Shown: positions 7,659 to 19,300 of the stretch, in pieces
Numbering within the stretch: the stretch's first letter is position 1
Layout of the letters: each line of letters starts with the position of its first letter
Source: Holdemania filiformis DSM 12042
Lineage (GTDB): Bacteria; Bacillota_I; Bacilli_A; Erysipelotrichales; Erysipelotrichaceae
Direction of reading: 5' to 3'
DNA length: 55,636 bases
Assembly (NCBI RefSeq): GCF_000157995.1
Contig: NZ_GG657557.1
Span: 268,576 to 324,211 of the forward strand
Made by a program: the position numbers and the translations under genes
The notes under the pieces: model-generated
The model's input: the letters and a program-made list of their open reading frames with translations, nothing else
What the model was told of the DNA's origin: nothing
Databases searched by the model: none

Positions 7659-9738
7659 AAAACCATCGGTTGCACAAAGTCTGTCGGCGGTGATTGGTGC
7701 AACCGCCCGTAAGGACGGGTATCTGGAGGGAAACGGCTGGCGTGTCAGCTGGTGCGTGGGCCATCTGGCCGGGCTTGCAGATGCAGACAGCTATGACCCC
7801 AAGTATGCCAAGTGGCGATATGATGACCTGCCTATTCTGCCGGAGCATTGGCAGATGGTGGTGGGAAAGGATAAGAAAAAGCAGTTTGATATTCTCAAAA
7901 AGCTGATGAATGCCCCGGATGTGACGGAGGTGGTAAACGCTTGCGATGCCGGACGCGAGGGCGAGCTGATCTTCCGCAGTGTCTATGAGCTGGCAGGCTG
8001 CCAAAAGCCGATGAAAAGGCTTTGGATTTCTTCGATGGAGGACTCCGCCATCAGGGAGGGCTTTGCAAACCTCCGCCCCGGTGCGGACTATGACGGACTT
8101 CGGGATGCTGCTCTCTGTCGTGCCAAGGCCGACTGGCTGGTGGGGATCAATGCCACAAGGCTTTTTTCCGTGCTGTACCACCGCACCCTCAACATCGGGC
8201 GCGTGATGTCCCCTACGCTGGCACTCATTGTCCAGCGAGAAGCTGAGATCGACACCTTTAAGCCGGTTCCCTTTTATACCGTGGCACTGGAGCTACCCGG
8301 TCTTACCGTATCCGGGGAGCGCATGGCGGATAAGGCCGCTGCCGAGCAGCTGAAAGAAGTCTGCCAGGGTGCAGCCGTCACGATCAAAAAGGTGGAGTGC
8401 AAGGAAAAGTCCGAAAAGCCGCCCGCCCTCTATGACCTGACTACTCTGCAAAGAGATGCCAACCGCTTGCTTGGATTTACAGCCCAGCAGACCCTGGACT
8501 ATCTGCAAAGCCTGTATGAAAAGAAGCTCTGCACCTATCCCCGTACTGACAGCCGCTATCTGACCGGTGATATGGCAGACAGCCTGCCGGTGCTGGTCAA
8601 TCTGGTTGCCAATGCTATGCCGTTTCGCAAAGGGATCGCCATTACCTGTGATCCGCAGCCAGTCATCAACGATAAGAAAGTAACCGACCACCACGCAGTA
8701 ATCCCTACCAGAAATCTCAAGGATGCAGACCTTTCTGCCCTTCCTGCGGGAGAAAAAGCGGTGCTGGAGCTGGTGGCCCTGCGTCTGCTGTGTGCCGTAG
8801 CCCAGCCCCATATCTATTCGGAAACCGTTGTGATTGCCGACTGTGCCGGTGGGGAGTTTACCGCCAAAGGAAAAACAGTGAAGCACCCCGGATGGAAAGC
8901 ACTGGAGGACGCTTACCGTGCCAAAATGAAGGATGCGGAGCCAAAAAAAGAGGGCGCAGAGAAAGCCCTGCCGGAGCTGACCGAAGGACAGACCCTTTCG
9001 GTTTCTGCGGCAATCGTCAAAGAAGGCAAAAGCAGTCCGCCCCAGCACTTTACGGAGGACACCCTATTGTCCACGATGGAGACTGCCGGAAAAGAAGATA
9101 TGCCGGAGGATGCCGAACGAAAAGGTCTGGGGACACCGGCCACCCGTGCCGGTATTTTGGAAAAGCTGGTATCTGCCGGTTTTCTGGAACGAAAAAAGAG
9201 CAGGAAAACGGTGCAGCTTCTCCCTTCCCACGATGCAGTTTCCCTTATCACCGTTCTGCCGGAACAGCTGCAATCGCCGCTTTTGACTGCCGAGTGGGAG
9301 TACCGCCTGGGCGAGATCGAGCGCGGGCAGCTTGCCCCGGAGGAGTTTTTGGACGGGATCAGCACCATGTTGGGAGACCTGGTGGGGACTTATCAGGTCA
9401 TCAAGGGAACCGAGTACCTGTTCTCCCCGCCCCGTGAGGTGGTAGGCAAATGCCCCCGCTGCGGCGGTGAAGTTGCAGAACTGCAAAAAGGCTTCTTCTG
9501 TCAGAATGATTCTTGCAAATTTGCAATCTGGAAAAATAACAAATGGTGGGCTGCCAAGAAAAAACAGCCGACCAAGGCTGTGGTGTCTGCACTGCTGAAA
9601 GATGGCCGTGTCCGTGTAACGGGCCTATATTCGGAGAAAACCGGCAAGACCTACGATGCCACTGTGGTTTTGGAGGACGATGGACAGTACGCCAACTTCA
9701 AGCTGGAATTTGACCAGCGGAAAGGAGGCAGCCGATGA
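7639..9738 (+). CDS. topB: DNA topoisomerase III, type IA
   Basis: Type IA topoisomerase of 699 residues that decatenates and relaxes DNA through a tyrosine-linked single-strand break. The Toprim domain opens at residue 1 (LVIAEKPSVAQSLSAVIG) and carries the acidic cluster NACDAGREGELIFR near 100. The active-site tyrosine lies in TYPRTDSRYL near 300. A C-terminal zinc ribbon has CPRC near 604 and CQNDSC near 620. ATG 7639 is taken because gggaggt (7624-7630) is well spaced and the protein then starts with the Toprim strand. Such topB copies are regular in Tn1549-like ICEs and probably act during replication or transfer of element DNA. Confidence 0.95.
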   Translation: MKLVIAEKPSVAQSLSAVIGATARKDGYLEGNGWRVSWCVGHLAGLADADSYDPKYAKWRYDDLPILPEHWQMVVGKDKKKQFDILKKLMNAPDVTEVVNACDAGREGELIFRSVYELAGCQKPMKRLWISSMEDSAIREGFANLRPGADYDGLRDAALCRAKADWLVGINATRLFSVLYHRTLNIGRVMSPTLALIVQREAEIDTFKPVPFYTVALELPGLTVSGERMADKAAAEQLKEVCQGAAVTIKKVECKEKSEKPPALYDLTTLQRDANRLLGFTAQQTLDYLQSLYEKKLCTYPRTDSRYLTGDMADSLPVLVNLVANAMPFRKGIAITCDPQPVINDKKVTDHHAVIPTRNLKDADLSALPAGEKAVLELVALRLLCAVAQPHIYSETVVIADCAGGEFTAKGKTVKHPGWKALEDAYRAKMKDAEPKKEGAEKALPELTEGQTLSVSAAIVKEGKSSPPQHFTEDTLLSTMETAGKEDMPEDAERKGLGTPATRAGILEKLVSAGFLERKKSRKTVQLLPSHDAVSLITVLPEQLQSPLLTAEWEYRLGEIERGQLAPEEFLDGISTMLGDLVGTYQVIKGTEYLFSPPREVVGKCPRCGGEVAELQKGFFCQNDSCKFAIWKNNKWWAAKKKQPTKAVVSALLKDGRVRVTGLYSEKTGKTYDATVVLEDDGQYANFKLEFDQRKGGSR

Positions 9739-10013
9739 AGCTCTCTTTAGCGGAACGGGAAACCATTCTCCTCTATAACCAGGCAGAACCAATGGCTGAG
9801 GTCTACACCCACGATCCCCGTTTGATGGAGAAGCTGGAACTGCTGGCAAAAAAGCACCCCGACCAGATCACCCGAAAGGACGCCCATAACTTTACCGTCC
9901 CCAAGCGGTGTGTATCAGTCAGGGAGCCATACAGCGCCGAGCGTCGCAAAGCTGCCAGTGAGCGTGCGAAAGCTGCCGGATACCAGCCCCCTGTGAGAAA
10001 GTCCAGCAGTTAA
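9735..10013 (+). CDS. Small conserved ICE protein downstream of topB
   Basis: A 92-residue basic protein starting within the topB stop codon (ATGA overlap), so translation is coupled. The N-terminal half is acidic and helical (LSLAERETILLYNQAEP); the C-terminal part is Arg/Lys/Ala-rich (SAERRKAASERAKAAGY), suggesting nucleic-acid contact. The motif of two adjacent helices ending in a basic tail recurs in this position in related elements, but I know no function. Confidence 0.75.
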   Translation: MKLSLAERETILLYNQAEPMAEVYTHDPRLMEKLELLAKKHPDQITRKDAHNFTVPKRCVSVREPYSAERRKAASERAKAAGYQPPVRKSSS

Positions 10014-10019
10014 AGGCAC

Positions 10020-13000
10020 ATGGCAGAGAATGTATTTGAAGCAGTCAAGCAGTCGGTCAGCACCAGAGAAGCGGCAGCGTTTTATGGGATCGAGGTCAAA
10101 CGAAATGGTATGGCCTGCTGTCCCTTTCACGATGATAAGAACCCCAGCATGAAGGTAGATCAGCGGTTCCACTGCTTTGGCTGCGGTGCAGATGGGGATG
10201 TGATCGACTTTACCGCAAAGCTCTTTGACCTCTCCCCAAAAGAAGCGGCGGAGAAACTGGCACAGGACTTTGGCCTGATCTATGACAGTCAGGCCCCTCC
10301 CCGCAGGAGGTATGTCCGGCAGAAAACCGAGGCACAAAAGTTTCGGGAGGACCGGCAGCAGTGTTATCGCGTACTGTCCGATTACTACTATCTGCTGAAA
10401 AAATGGGAGGCCGACCATTCTCCCCGGACACCGGAGGAGAAACCGCACCCCCGCTTTGTGGAAGCAATCCATAAGAAAATCTATGTGGAGTACCTGCTGG
10501 ATCTTTTTCTTTATGAAAGTGAAGAAGAACAAAAGGCATGGATTGCAGAACACACAGCAGAAATCACACACTTGGAAAGGAGATTGAAAATCATGGCTGA
10601 GAACAAACCCACCAACCGAGAGCGGCTAAGGGAAATCACAGACGGCATCGAGCAGGGCATCAAGGAACTGTTTGAGAGTGAAAAGTATATGCGCTATCTG
10701 TCCGTTATGTCCCGCTTCCACCGCTATTCGGTAAACAACACCATGCTCATCTATATGCAGAAGCCGGACGCCACTTTGGTAGCCGGATACAATAAGTGGA
10801 AAGACCAGTTTGAGCGTCATGTTAAAAAGGGAGAACATGGCATTACCATCATCGCCCCCACACCGTACAAGAAGAAAATCGAGGAGCAGAAACTGGACCC
10901 GGATACCAAGGCTCCGATTTTGGATAAAGACGGAAAGATCATCACAGAGGAAAAAGAAATCGAGATCCCCATGTTTCGCCCGGTCAAGGTCTTTGATGTG
11001 AGCCAGACCGATGGGAAACCTTTGCCGGAGCTTGCCTCCTCCCTTTCCGGCAATGTGCCCAATTATGAGGCATTCATGGAGGCCCTGCGCCGCAGTGCGC
11101 CGATGCCGATCACTTTTGAAGCAATGGCCGCCGATACGGACGGCTATTTTTCTGCCGATCATCAGAAAATCGCCATTCGTCAGGGCATGAGCGAGGTGCA
11201 GACGGTTTCGGCCACGGTTCACGAGATTGCCCACAGCAAGCTCCACAATCAGAAAAAGATTCAGATTGCCAATGACGAGCAATATCAGGAGATCGAGCTG
11301 TTTGATAAACCCGGTCTGTTCTCCAATGGGCGGATTGTCCGTGATAATCTGCCGGAGGGCGTTTATTGCTATGACCTGCGCGGTTCTGACTACGACCCCG
11401 GAGAGCCGGTCTGTGTAGAAGAACGAGTGGTTGTAAACCATGCAGGTTCCGTTCTGCTGACAGATCCGCTGGAGCTGGCGGAAAATGGACGCCTGATGCT
11501 GACCGAGGAAGAAGGACTGAATTTTGTTGGCGGCTTTTCTACTCTCGCCCAGTTTTTGCAGGAACAGAAGAAAGACCGTCACACGGAAGAAGTAGAGGCT
11601 GAAAGCATCTCCTATGCAGTCTGCAAATATTTTGGCATTGAAACCGGAGAAAACAGCTTCGGCTATATTGCCAGCTGGAGTCAGGGCAAGGAACTGAAAG
11701 AGCTGAGAGCCAGTTTGGAGACCATCAATAAGACCTCCGGCACTTTGATCTCTGACATTGAGCGCCACTATAAGGAAATCTGCAAAGAGCGTGGAATTGA
11801 CCCCAATGCAAAAAAAGAGCCGGAAATGGCGGTTCTTGATGCGGAGGCAAACCAGCAGGAGGCTTTGTTTCTAATTGACGATGCCACCTATCTTCATATT
11901 CAGCCCTGTGACAGCGGCTGGGACTACACCCTTTACGATGCCGCGTCCATGAAAGAGCTGGATGGCGGTCAGCTGGATATGCCGGAGCTTTCCCGCATGA
12001 AGGCAGTTCTCCAGATTTGTGATGACAACGATCTGGACAGCACTTCACTTAGACACGCTCCCCTGTCTATGATCGAGACCTTGCAGGAAGCTGCCTATCA
12101 GCAGATGCAGGCAGAGGTCGGTCAGATGGCCGCTTCTTCCCAGCTGCCGGAGGCACAGGAGCAGGCGCTGGATGAATACCCAACGCCCGATGAGCAGGTC
12201 TCCACACCGGATATGCAGAAATACGGTTACTCTTATGACGGGATGCTCCCTGTTACAAGAGAACGGGCGCTGGAACTGGATGCTGCCGGTTTGACCGTCT
12301 ATGTGCTGCATGAGGACAATACGGAGAGCATGGTGTTTGACCCGCAGGAAATCATGGAGCATGGCGGTCTTTTCGGTGTGGACCGCGAGGAATGGGAGAA
12401 AAGCCCTCAGTTCCACGAAAAGGTCATGGAGCGTCAGGAACATCAGCAGGAACGAGAACAGGCATTTCTCTCCCAGAACAGAAACTGCTTTGCCATCTAC
12501 CAGGTGAGCCGTAACGATCCGCAAAATGTGCGCTTTATGAATCTGGACTGGTTAGAGTCCCATGATGTTTCCGTAGACCGCAGCAATTATGACCTCATTT
12601 ACACCGCTCCGCTGAGTGAGTCTGGCACTGTGCCGGAGCAGCTGGAAAAACTCTATCAGCAATTCAATCTGGAAAAACCCGTAGACTTTCACAGTCCCTC
12701 CATGAGCGTCAGCGACATCGTTGCGATCAAACAGGACGGTAAGGTATCCTGTCATTACTGCGACAGCGTTGGTTTTACCCAGATCCCCGGATTCCTGCCG
12801 GAAAATCCGCTGAAAAATGCGGAAATGGCCCTGGAGGACGATTATGGCATGATCGACGGTATCATCAACAATGGCGCAAAAGAACCCACGGTGGCAGAGC
12901 TGGAACAGCAGGCCCGAAGCGGTCAGCCCATTTCCCTGATGGAGTTGGCAGCCGCCACCCATCGGGAGGAACGGGAAAAGAAAAAGTCCGTCATGGAGCA

Positions 13001-13070
13001 GCTGAAAGGCCAGCCCAAGACAGAACACAAAAAGACAGCACCAAAAAAGAGTGCGGAAAGGGAGATTTGA
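10020..13070 (+). CDS. CHC2 zinc-finger / ArdC-like / YodL-DUF4316 fusion protein
   Basis: A 1016-residue multidomain protein. Residues 34-55 form a DnaG-type CHC2 zinc finger (Cys34, His37, Cys52, Cys55). From residue 192 follows an ArdC-like ssDNA-binding region (SRFHRYSVNNTMLIYMQKPDA) and a zinc-protease-like HEIAH motif at 401-405. A YodL-type domain starts near 820 (FAIYQVSRND) and a DUF4316 tail near 930. An internal ATG at 10593 has its own AAAGGAG site (10576-10582), so a shorter protein without the zinc finger may also be made. Known relatives are primase-like and antirestriction proteins; a role on incoming single-stranded DNA is inferred. Confidence 0.82.
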   Translation: MAENVFEAVKQSVSTREAAAFYGIEVKRNGMACCPFHDDKNPSMKVDQRFHCFGCGADGDVIDFTAKLFDLSPKEAAEKLAQDFGLIYDSQAPPRRRYVRQKTEAQKFREDRQQCYRVLSDYYYLLKKWEADHSPRTPEEKPHPRFVEAIHKKIYVEYLLDLFLYESEEEQKAWIAEHTAEITHLERRLKIMAENKPTNRERLREITDGIEQGIKELFESEKYMRYLSVMSRFHRYSVNNTMLIYMQKPDATLVAGYNKWKDQFERHVKKGEHGITIIAPTPYKKKIEEQKLDPDTKAPILDKDGKIITEEKEIEIPMFRPVKVFDVSQTDGKPLPELASSLSGNVPNYEAFMEALRRSAPMPITFEAMAADTDGYFSADHQKIAIRQGMSEVQTVSATVHEIAHSKLHNQKKIQIANDEQYQEIELFDKPGLFSNGRIVRDNLPEGVYCYDLRGSDYDPGEPVCVEERVVVNHAGSVLLTDPLELAENGRLMLTEEEGLNFVGGFSTLAQFLQEQKKDRHTEEVEAESISYAVCKYFGIETGENSFGYIASWSQGKELKELRASLETINKTSGTLISDIERHYKEICKERGIDPNAKKEPEMAVLDAEANQQEALFLIDDATYLHIQPCDSGWDYTLYDAASMKELDGGQLDMPELSRMKAVLQICDDNDLDSTSLRHAPLSMIETLQEAAYQQMQAEVGQMAASSQLPEAQEQALDEYPTPDEQVSTPDMQKYGYSYDGMLPVTRERALELDAAGLTVYVLHEDNTESMVFDPQEIMEHGGLFGVDREEWEKSPQFHEKVMERQEHQQEREQAFLSQNRNCFAIYQVSRNDPQNVRFMNLDWLESHDVSVDRSNYDLIYTAPLSESGTVPEQLEKLYQQFNLEKPVDFHSPSMSVSDIVAIKQDGKVSCHYCDSVGFTQIPGFLPENPLKNAEMALEDDYGMIDGIINNGAKEPTVAELEQQARSGQPISLMELAAATHREEREKKKSVMEQLKGQPKTEHKKTAPKKSAEREI

Positions 13071-13071
13071 T

Positions 13072-13287
13072 ATGGGAAACTTTACTTTTGAGGAAATGAA
13101 CCTGATGTGCATTTACAATACCGGCAGCCGCACCGGGCTGATTGACAGTTTGCGTGAGATGCGCGGCGAGCTGGCCCCGGAGGAAACCGAGCTGCGGGAG
13201 TTGACAGACAGCGCACTGGGCAAGCTCCAAGCCATGAGTGATGCCGAGTTTGCCGAGCTGGAATTGTACCCGGATTTTGACCAGTAA
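13072..13287 (+). CDS. Transposon-transfer assisting (TTRAP) family protein
   Basis: A 71-residue acidic helical protein, MGNFTFEEMNLMCIYNTG followed by a Leu/Glu-rich helix pair, matching the TTRAP family of conjugative transposons. ATG 13072 follows ggaaagggag and lies one base after the upstream stop. Members are named for their place in transfer regions; the molecular function is not known. It precedes the giant methylase-helicase gene by 78 bases containing a hairpin. Confidence 0.8.
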   Translation: MGNFTFEEMNLMCIYNTGSRTGLIDSLREMRGELAPEETELRELTDSALGKLQAMSDAEFAELELYPDFDQ

Positions 13288-13306
13288 ACACCATAATCGC
13301 AGGGAT

Positions 13307-13327
13307 GGGGTGGCAATATGCCACCCC
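13307..13327. promoter_or_regulatory. Perfect GC-rich hairpin upstream of the giant helicase gene
   Basis: Nine-base perfect inverted repeat (GGGGTGGCA, loop ata, TGCCACCCC) between the TTRAP gene and the binding site (aaaggagg, near 13350) of the 2929-residue helicase gene. There is no T run after it. It could stabilise the downstream message or moderate translation. Function is inferred. Confidence 0.5.
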
Positions 13328-13365
13328 ACCTCTTTACCCCAAAACTGAAAGGAGGACAGAACACT

Positions 13366-16300
13366 ATGCCAACCAAAGCTGAACTATATGCACAGATGGC
13401 GGACAAGGTGGCAACGCAACTCACTGGAAGCTGGCAGGAATGGGCAGGGTTCCTTACTACGGCAGCCCGACTTTACAAGTACCCGTTCCATGAGCAGCTG
13501 ATGATCTACGCCCAGCGACCGGACGCCACCGCCTGTGCGGAGTACGATTTGTGGAATGAAAAGATGGGCCGGTATGTAAGGCGCGGTTCCAAAGGGATCG
13601 CTCTGGTGGACGATTCCGGGGACAGACCTCGCCTGCGTTATGTCTTTGACATTTCCGATACCGGAACCCGTGAACATTCCCGAACTCCCTGGCTGTGGCA
13701 GCTGGAGGAGCGCCATCTGGATTCCGTGCAGGCCATGCTGGAGCGCACCTATGATGTTTCCGGTGAGAACCTTGCCGGACAGCTCACCGAAGTAGCCGGA
13801 AAACTGGCCGAGGAATACTGGGCAGAGCATCAGCAGGACTTCTTCTATATCGTTGACGGTTCCTTTTTGGAGGAATATGATGAGTTTAACATCGGAGTGC
13901 AGTTTAAGGCAGCCGCCACCGTCAGCATCACTTACGCTTTGATGTCCCGCTGCGGACTGGAGCCGGAACACTACTTCGACCACGAAGATTTCATGGCGAT
14001 CTTTGATTTCAACACCCCGTCCACCATCGGGGCGCTGGGAACAGCGGTCAGCCAGATCAATCAGCAGGTGCTGCGGCAGATCGGCGTTACCGTCCGAAAT
14101 GCAGAGCGCGAAGCCAACCAAGAAAGGAGCAAACAAGATGAACAATCCCATGACCTATATCCAGAACGGAGACTATCTGATTCCCGACCTGAAGCTGAGC
14201 CAGCAGCCGGAGAAACCCCTGGGCAAGTACGGCAGGATGAGGAAAACCTACCTGAAGGAACATCGTCCCATCCTCTACAACCAGATGTTGCTGAGCGAGA
14301 AGCTGTACCCGCACCTTCTGGAGATCGACGAGATCGCCCAGAGCAGACTGGAGCAGATGATGCCCCAGCTGGCGAAGGAAGCGGGAGCCACCGAGGAACT
14401 GAAAGCCAGCGATCCCATGAAGTGGGTGGGGCTGATGAACACCTGCAAAGCTCAGGCCGAAGAAATCCTGATGGCGGAGCTTATCAACAGCTGACCCTAA
14501 ACCTGTTCCTCTCCGAAGCGGAACAGATCCAATCCATAGATGAAGCAGAGAATGTAGCGCATACATCCTCTGCTTTTTCTTTTGCCCAAAATGACATCGA
14601 CCATGTGCTGCGTTTGGGCGGCAATACAGACCGTCAAAGGGAGCGTGTGGTTGCAGCCTTTGAAAAGCAGAAAACCACCGCTGAGATTGCCGAGATACTG
14701 AAAACGCTGTACCACGGCGGCAATGGTCTTGGCAGTGTGAGCGCATGGTATGCCGAGGATGGTATCCATCTTTCACATGGGAAGTCTGTCCGTTATGACA
14801 GGTCTGCCCAGGTCATTTCCTGGGAGAGCGCCGCAGAGCGTATCGGGGAGCTTTTGGAGAGCGGCCAGTTTGCCTCCAATGTGGAGCTTGCAGAAGCGGC
14901 AGGCTATGAACGATCCCTCCTTGCAGAAAAGCTCTGGTATCTGTATCACGATCTCAGTGAGGGTGCCAGAGAAGCCGGATATTTGTCCTGCCTGTCAGAG
15001 ATCAAAGGCAATGGTTTCCCGGAGGAGACCCGCCGCCTGACGGAGCAGCTGAGTGACCCGGCTTTCCGCCAGACACTCAAGGAAGAATACGCCGCCTTCT
15101 GGACTGCCTATCAGCAGGACCGTGACCTGTTGCGTTTTCACTATCACAGACCGAGGGAGATCTGGGAGAACTTGAAGGACCTTGACCTGCCGCGCAGGAC
15201 CTTTTCTTCAGACCTTTCCCAAGTGCCAACCGTTCAGCACTTCATTACCGAGGATGAGATCGACGCCGCCATGACCGGCGGAAGCAGTTTCGCCGGTGGA
15301 AAAGGCCGTATCTATGCGTTTTTCATGGCAAACCATACGGATAAGGGGAAAGTGAGATTCCTCAAAGACGAGTATGGCATTGGCGGACGCTCTCATGCCT
15401 TGTCCGGTGCAACACACAGCGGCGAAGATCACGATGGGAAAGGACTGCACTATAAAAAGCAGGACTGCCCGGATGTTCACTTGAACTGGGAAAAGGTTGC
15501 CAAGCGCATTACCTCACTTGTCCAGAAAGACCGCTATCTTACCGAACAGGAACAGGCGCAGTATGACAAAATCCAGTCTGAAAAGGAACTGGCCGAAGAA
15601 GATGCCATTCAAACACAGCAGCCGGAGGTGGAGAAAGAAACGCCAAAGCCTATCCTTCGGGAGCAGTTTGAGCAGTATAAGCCTGTGGTGACTGCCGCTA
15701 TTTCCGAGGATGCCGCATACCGCAATGCCTGCGGGCATTCTGACCGTGAAAATGCTGTCATCGAGGGCAATGCCGCTGTGCGCCGTGCGGTTCTTGGTTC
15801 TAAGGATATGGAGCTGATCCGACTCTATTCGGATGTGCCGGAGTTCCGTCAGCGTCTGCACCGGGAAGTGATCGACGAGACCTATCCAAAGCTCCATGAG
15901 CTTCTGCGCCCTCTTTCTCAGGAAGATATTGATACTGTCCTTTGTGCATGGAACGGCAATATCGAGAGTAAACACGCTGTTGTCCGCTATATGAAAGACC
16001 ATGCAAGAGAAAAAGATACCGCCGCATGGCTGGCTCAGGAATACGGCGGCAGTAACAGCAACAGCCTGTTCGTTGTCCGTGCCGGCAGCCCGGAGGAAAC
16101 GCAGCTGCCCTGGCCGAAGGTACAGCGCAGGCTTGCCCAGCTCATTCAGGAGGAACGGTTCTATACCGAAGAAGAACAGGATCGTTTTGACAACATCGAC
16201 CCAATCGCCATCCGGGAAGCTCTGGAGGAAAGAGGGATTGTCAACGGCCAGGTGGCAGACCCGGAAAAACTGGACAATGATCCGTTTATCCAACAGGTGA

Positions 16301-19300
16301 GGTCAGATGCAGAGCAGATTGCAGATGCCGAGACAGAGCAGACTTCCGAAGTTTCCATTTCCGATGAGGAATATGATGCAGTTCGCCGCCCAACTCCGCA
16401 AAGAACATCCTATGACCCAGCTGCCCCGGTCTATGCCGTGGGCGATACCGTGTATATCGAGGATGACGCCTATCAGATCACCGAGCTGCGGGAGGACACC
16501 GTACAGCTTCTGCCCACCGGGATGGTATATCCCATCTACCGGGCAGAGCGCAAAGAACAGTTCGAGCAGCTGCTTCGGGCAGACCGCCGCAATGCTTACT
16601 ATACCGAGTTTCTTCCTACTGACCCGGACAAGGCAGATCAGGACTTGCGGGATGTATTGGCTCATGGACTGATGGATGAAGCGGATAAAAAGCAGATTTC
16701 CACGCTGCTGCAATCCGGCAGGAGCAACAGCGAGATCGCCTACTGGCTGAGCAGAGCCTATTCCGGTGAGATCGAGACACTGAATCTGGAGACCGGCGAT
16801 ATTGCCGATTACCGTACCACGGCACAGGGCATAGAACTGGAAGTCATGGATGCAGAGGAAAAGCGTCTGGCTATGCTGTATTTCCGCTGGGATGAGGTTG
16901 CGCCTTTGCTGCGCGGGATGTATGCCCGTCAGCAGGACGGTTTTGGACAGGAACAGCCCCAACCGGCTGCCGAATCCCCGGCCTTCCATTCCGAGACTGT
17001 GGCCGTCTATCCGGGCGATAAGAACAATCTGCCTTATGATGTGGTGGTGGAACGACTGCATATCGAGGAGCCGGAGCCACCAGCCCCTGTGACTGAACCG
17101 GAGAAAACCTTTGAGGAAGTGTTGGATGAACACCCGGTTTCCATTCAGGTCAATGGCCAGTGGCAGACCTTTCCCAATGCCAAAGCTGCCGAGGAAGCAT
17201 CTTATGAGGAATACAAGGCTAACCTGCGCCGCAATGCAAAAAACTTCCGCATTACCGATGAGCATTTGGGCGAAGGCGGTCCGAAAGCCAAGTTCCAGGC
17301 AAATGTCAATGCGATTCGTTTGCTGAAAGAGCTGGAAGCTGCCGGACAGCAGGCAAGCCCCGAACAGCAGGAGGTTCTTTCTCGATACGTGGGCTGGGGC
17401 GGTCTCTCTGATGCGTTTGACCCGGAGAAACCGGCATGGGCTTTAGAGTATGCCCAGCTGAAAGAGTTGCTGACCCCGGAGGAATATGCCGCCGCCAGAA
17501 GCTCTACCCTCAATGCCCATTACACCAGCCCTACGGTTATCCAGGCAATCTATGAAGCGGTGGACCGTATGGGATTTGAGACCGGAAATATTCTGGAGCC
17601 GTCTATGGGTGTGGGCAATTTCTTTGGTATGCTGCCGGAGAAAATGCGAAACAGCCGTCTGTACGGCGTGGAGCTGGACCCGGTTTCCGGGCGCATCGCA
17701 AAGCAGCTCTATCCCAAGGCGGACATCACAGTAGGCGGCTTTGAGACCACTGACAGGCGGGACTTCTTTGACCTTGCCATCGGCAATGTGCCTTTTGGTC
17801 AGTATCAGGTCAATGACAAAGCCTACAACAAGCTGAATTTCAACATTCATAATTACTTTTTCGCCAAAGCATTGAATCAGGTGCGTCCCGGCGGTGTGGT
17901 AGCTTTTGTGACCTCCCGCTATACCATGGATGCCAAGGATTCCACCGTGCGCCGCTATCTTGCCCAGCGTGCTGAACTGCTGGGAGCTATCCGTCTGCCC
18001 AATGATGCGTTCAAAAAGAATGCCGGTGCCGAGGTGGTGTCAGACATCATCTTTCTCCAAAAGCGGGACCGTCCGCTGGACATCGTGCCGGAATGGACTC
18101 AGACCGGACAAACGGAGGATGGGTTTGCCATCAACCGGTATTTTATCGACCACCCGGAAATGGTGCTGGGCAGACAGGAGCCGGTAAGCACTGCTCATGG
18201 TATGGATTACACCGTGAACCCTATCGAGGGACTGGAGCTTTCCGACCAGCTGCATGATGCTGTGAAGTACATTCATGGCACTTATCAGGAGGCAGAGCTG
18301 CCGGAGCTGGGCGAAGGCGAAGCCATTGACACCTCCATTCCTGCCGACCCCAATGTGAAGAACTATTCCTATGCCATTGTAGACGGACAGGTGTACTACC
18401 GGGAAAACAGCCGCATGGTGCGCCCTGACCTCAACGCCACCGCCGAAGCCCGCGTGAAAGGTCTTGTGGGACTGCGTGATTGTGTGCAGGAACTGATCGA
18501 CCTTCAGATGGATGCAGCGGTTCCAGACAGCACCATTACCCAAAAACAGGCGGAACTGAACCGGCTCTATGACAGCTTTTCTGCCAAATACGGTCTCATC
18601 AATGACCGTGCAAACCGCCTGGCCTATGCAGACGATTCTTCCTATTACCTGCTCTGTGCGCTGGAAGTTATTGACGAGGACGGAAAGCTGGAGCGCAAGG
18701 CGGATATGTTCACCAAACGGACCATCAAGCCCCATCAGGCAGTGGCTGCTGTGGATACGGCAAGCGAAGCACTGGCGGTGTCCATCTCGGAAAAAGCCTG
18801 CGTAGATATGGGCTATATGAGCCAGCTTAGCGGAAAAACAAAAGAAGAACTGGAGGGAGAACTGCAAGGTGTGATCTTCCGTGTACCGGGACAGCTGGAA
18901 CAGGACGGATCGCCCCATTATGTGACTGCTGATGAATACCTTTCCGGCAATGTACGCCGCAAACTGCGTCAGGCACAGAGGGCGGCACAGCAGGACCCGG
19001 TTTATGCAGTCAATGTGGAAGCCCTTACCGCCGCCCAGCCCAAAGACCTGAATGCGTCGGAGATCGAGGTGCGTCTGGGCGCTACCTGGATTGACAAGGA
19101 GTACATCCAGCAGTTTATGTACGAGACCTTCAACACCCCGGTTTATCTCCAGCGCAGCATTGAGGTCAACTATTCCTCCTTTACTGCTGAATGGCAGATC
19201 AAGGGGAAATCTTCTGTATCCTACAACGATGTGGCAGCCTACACCACCTACGGAACCAGCCGTGCCAATGCCTACAAGATTTTGGAGGATAGCCTGAACC

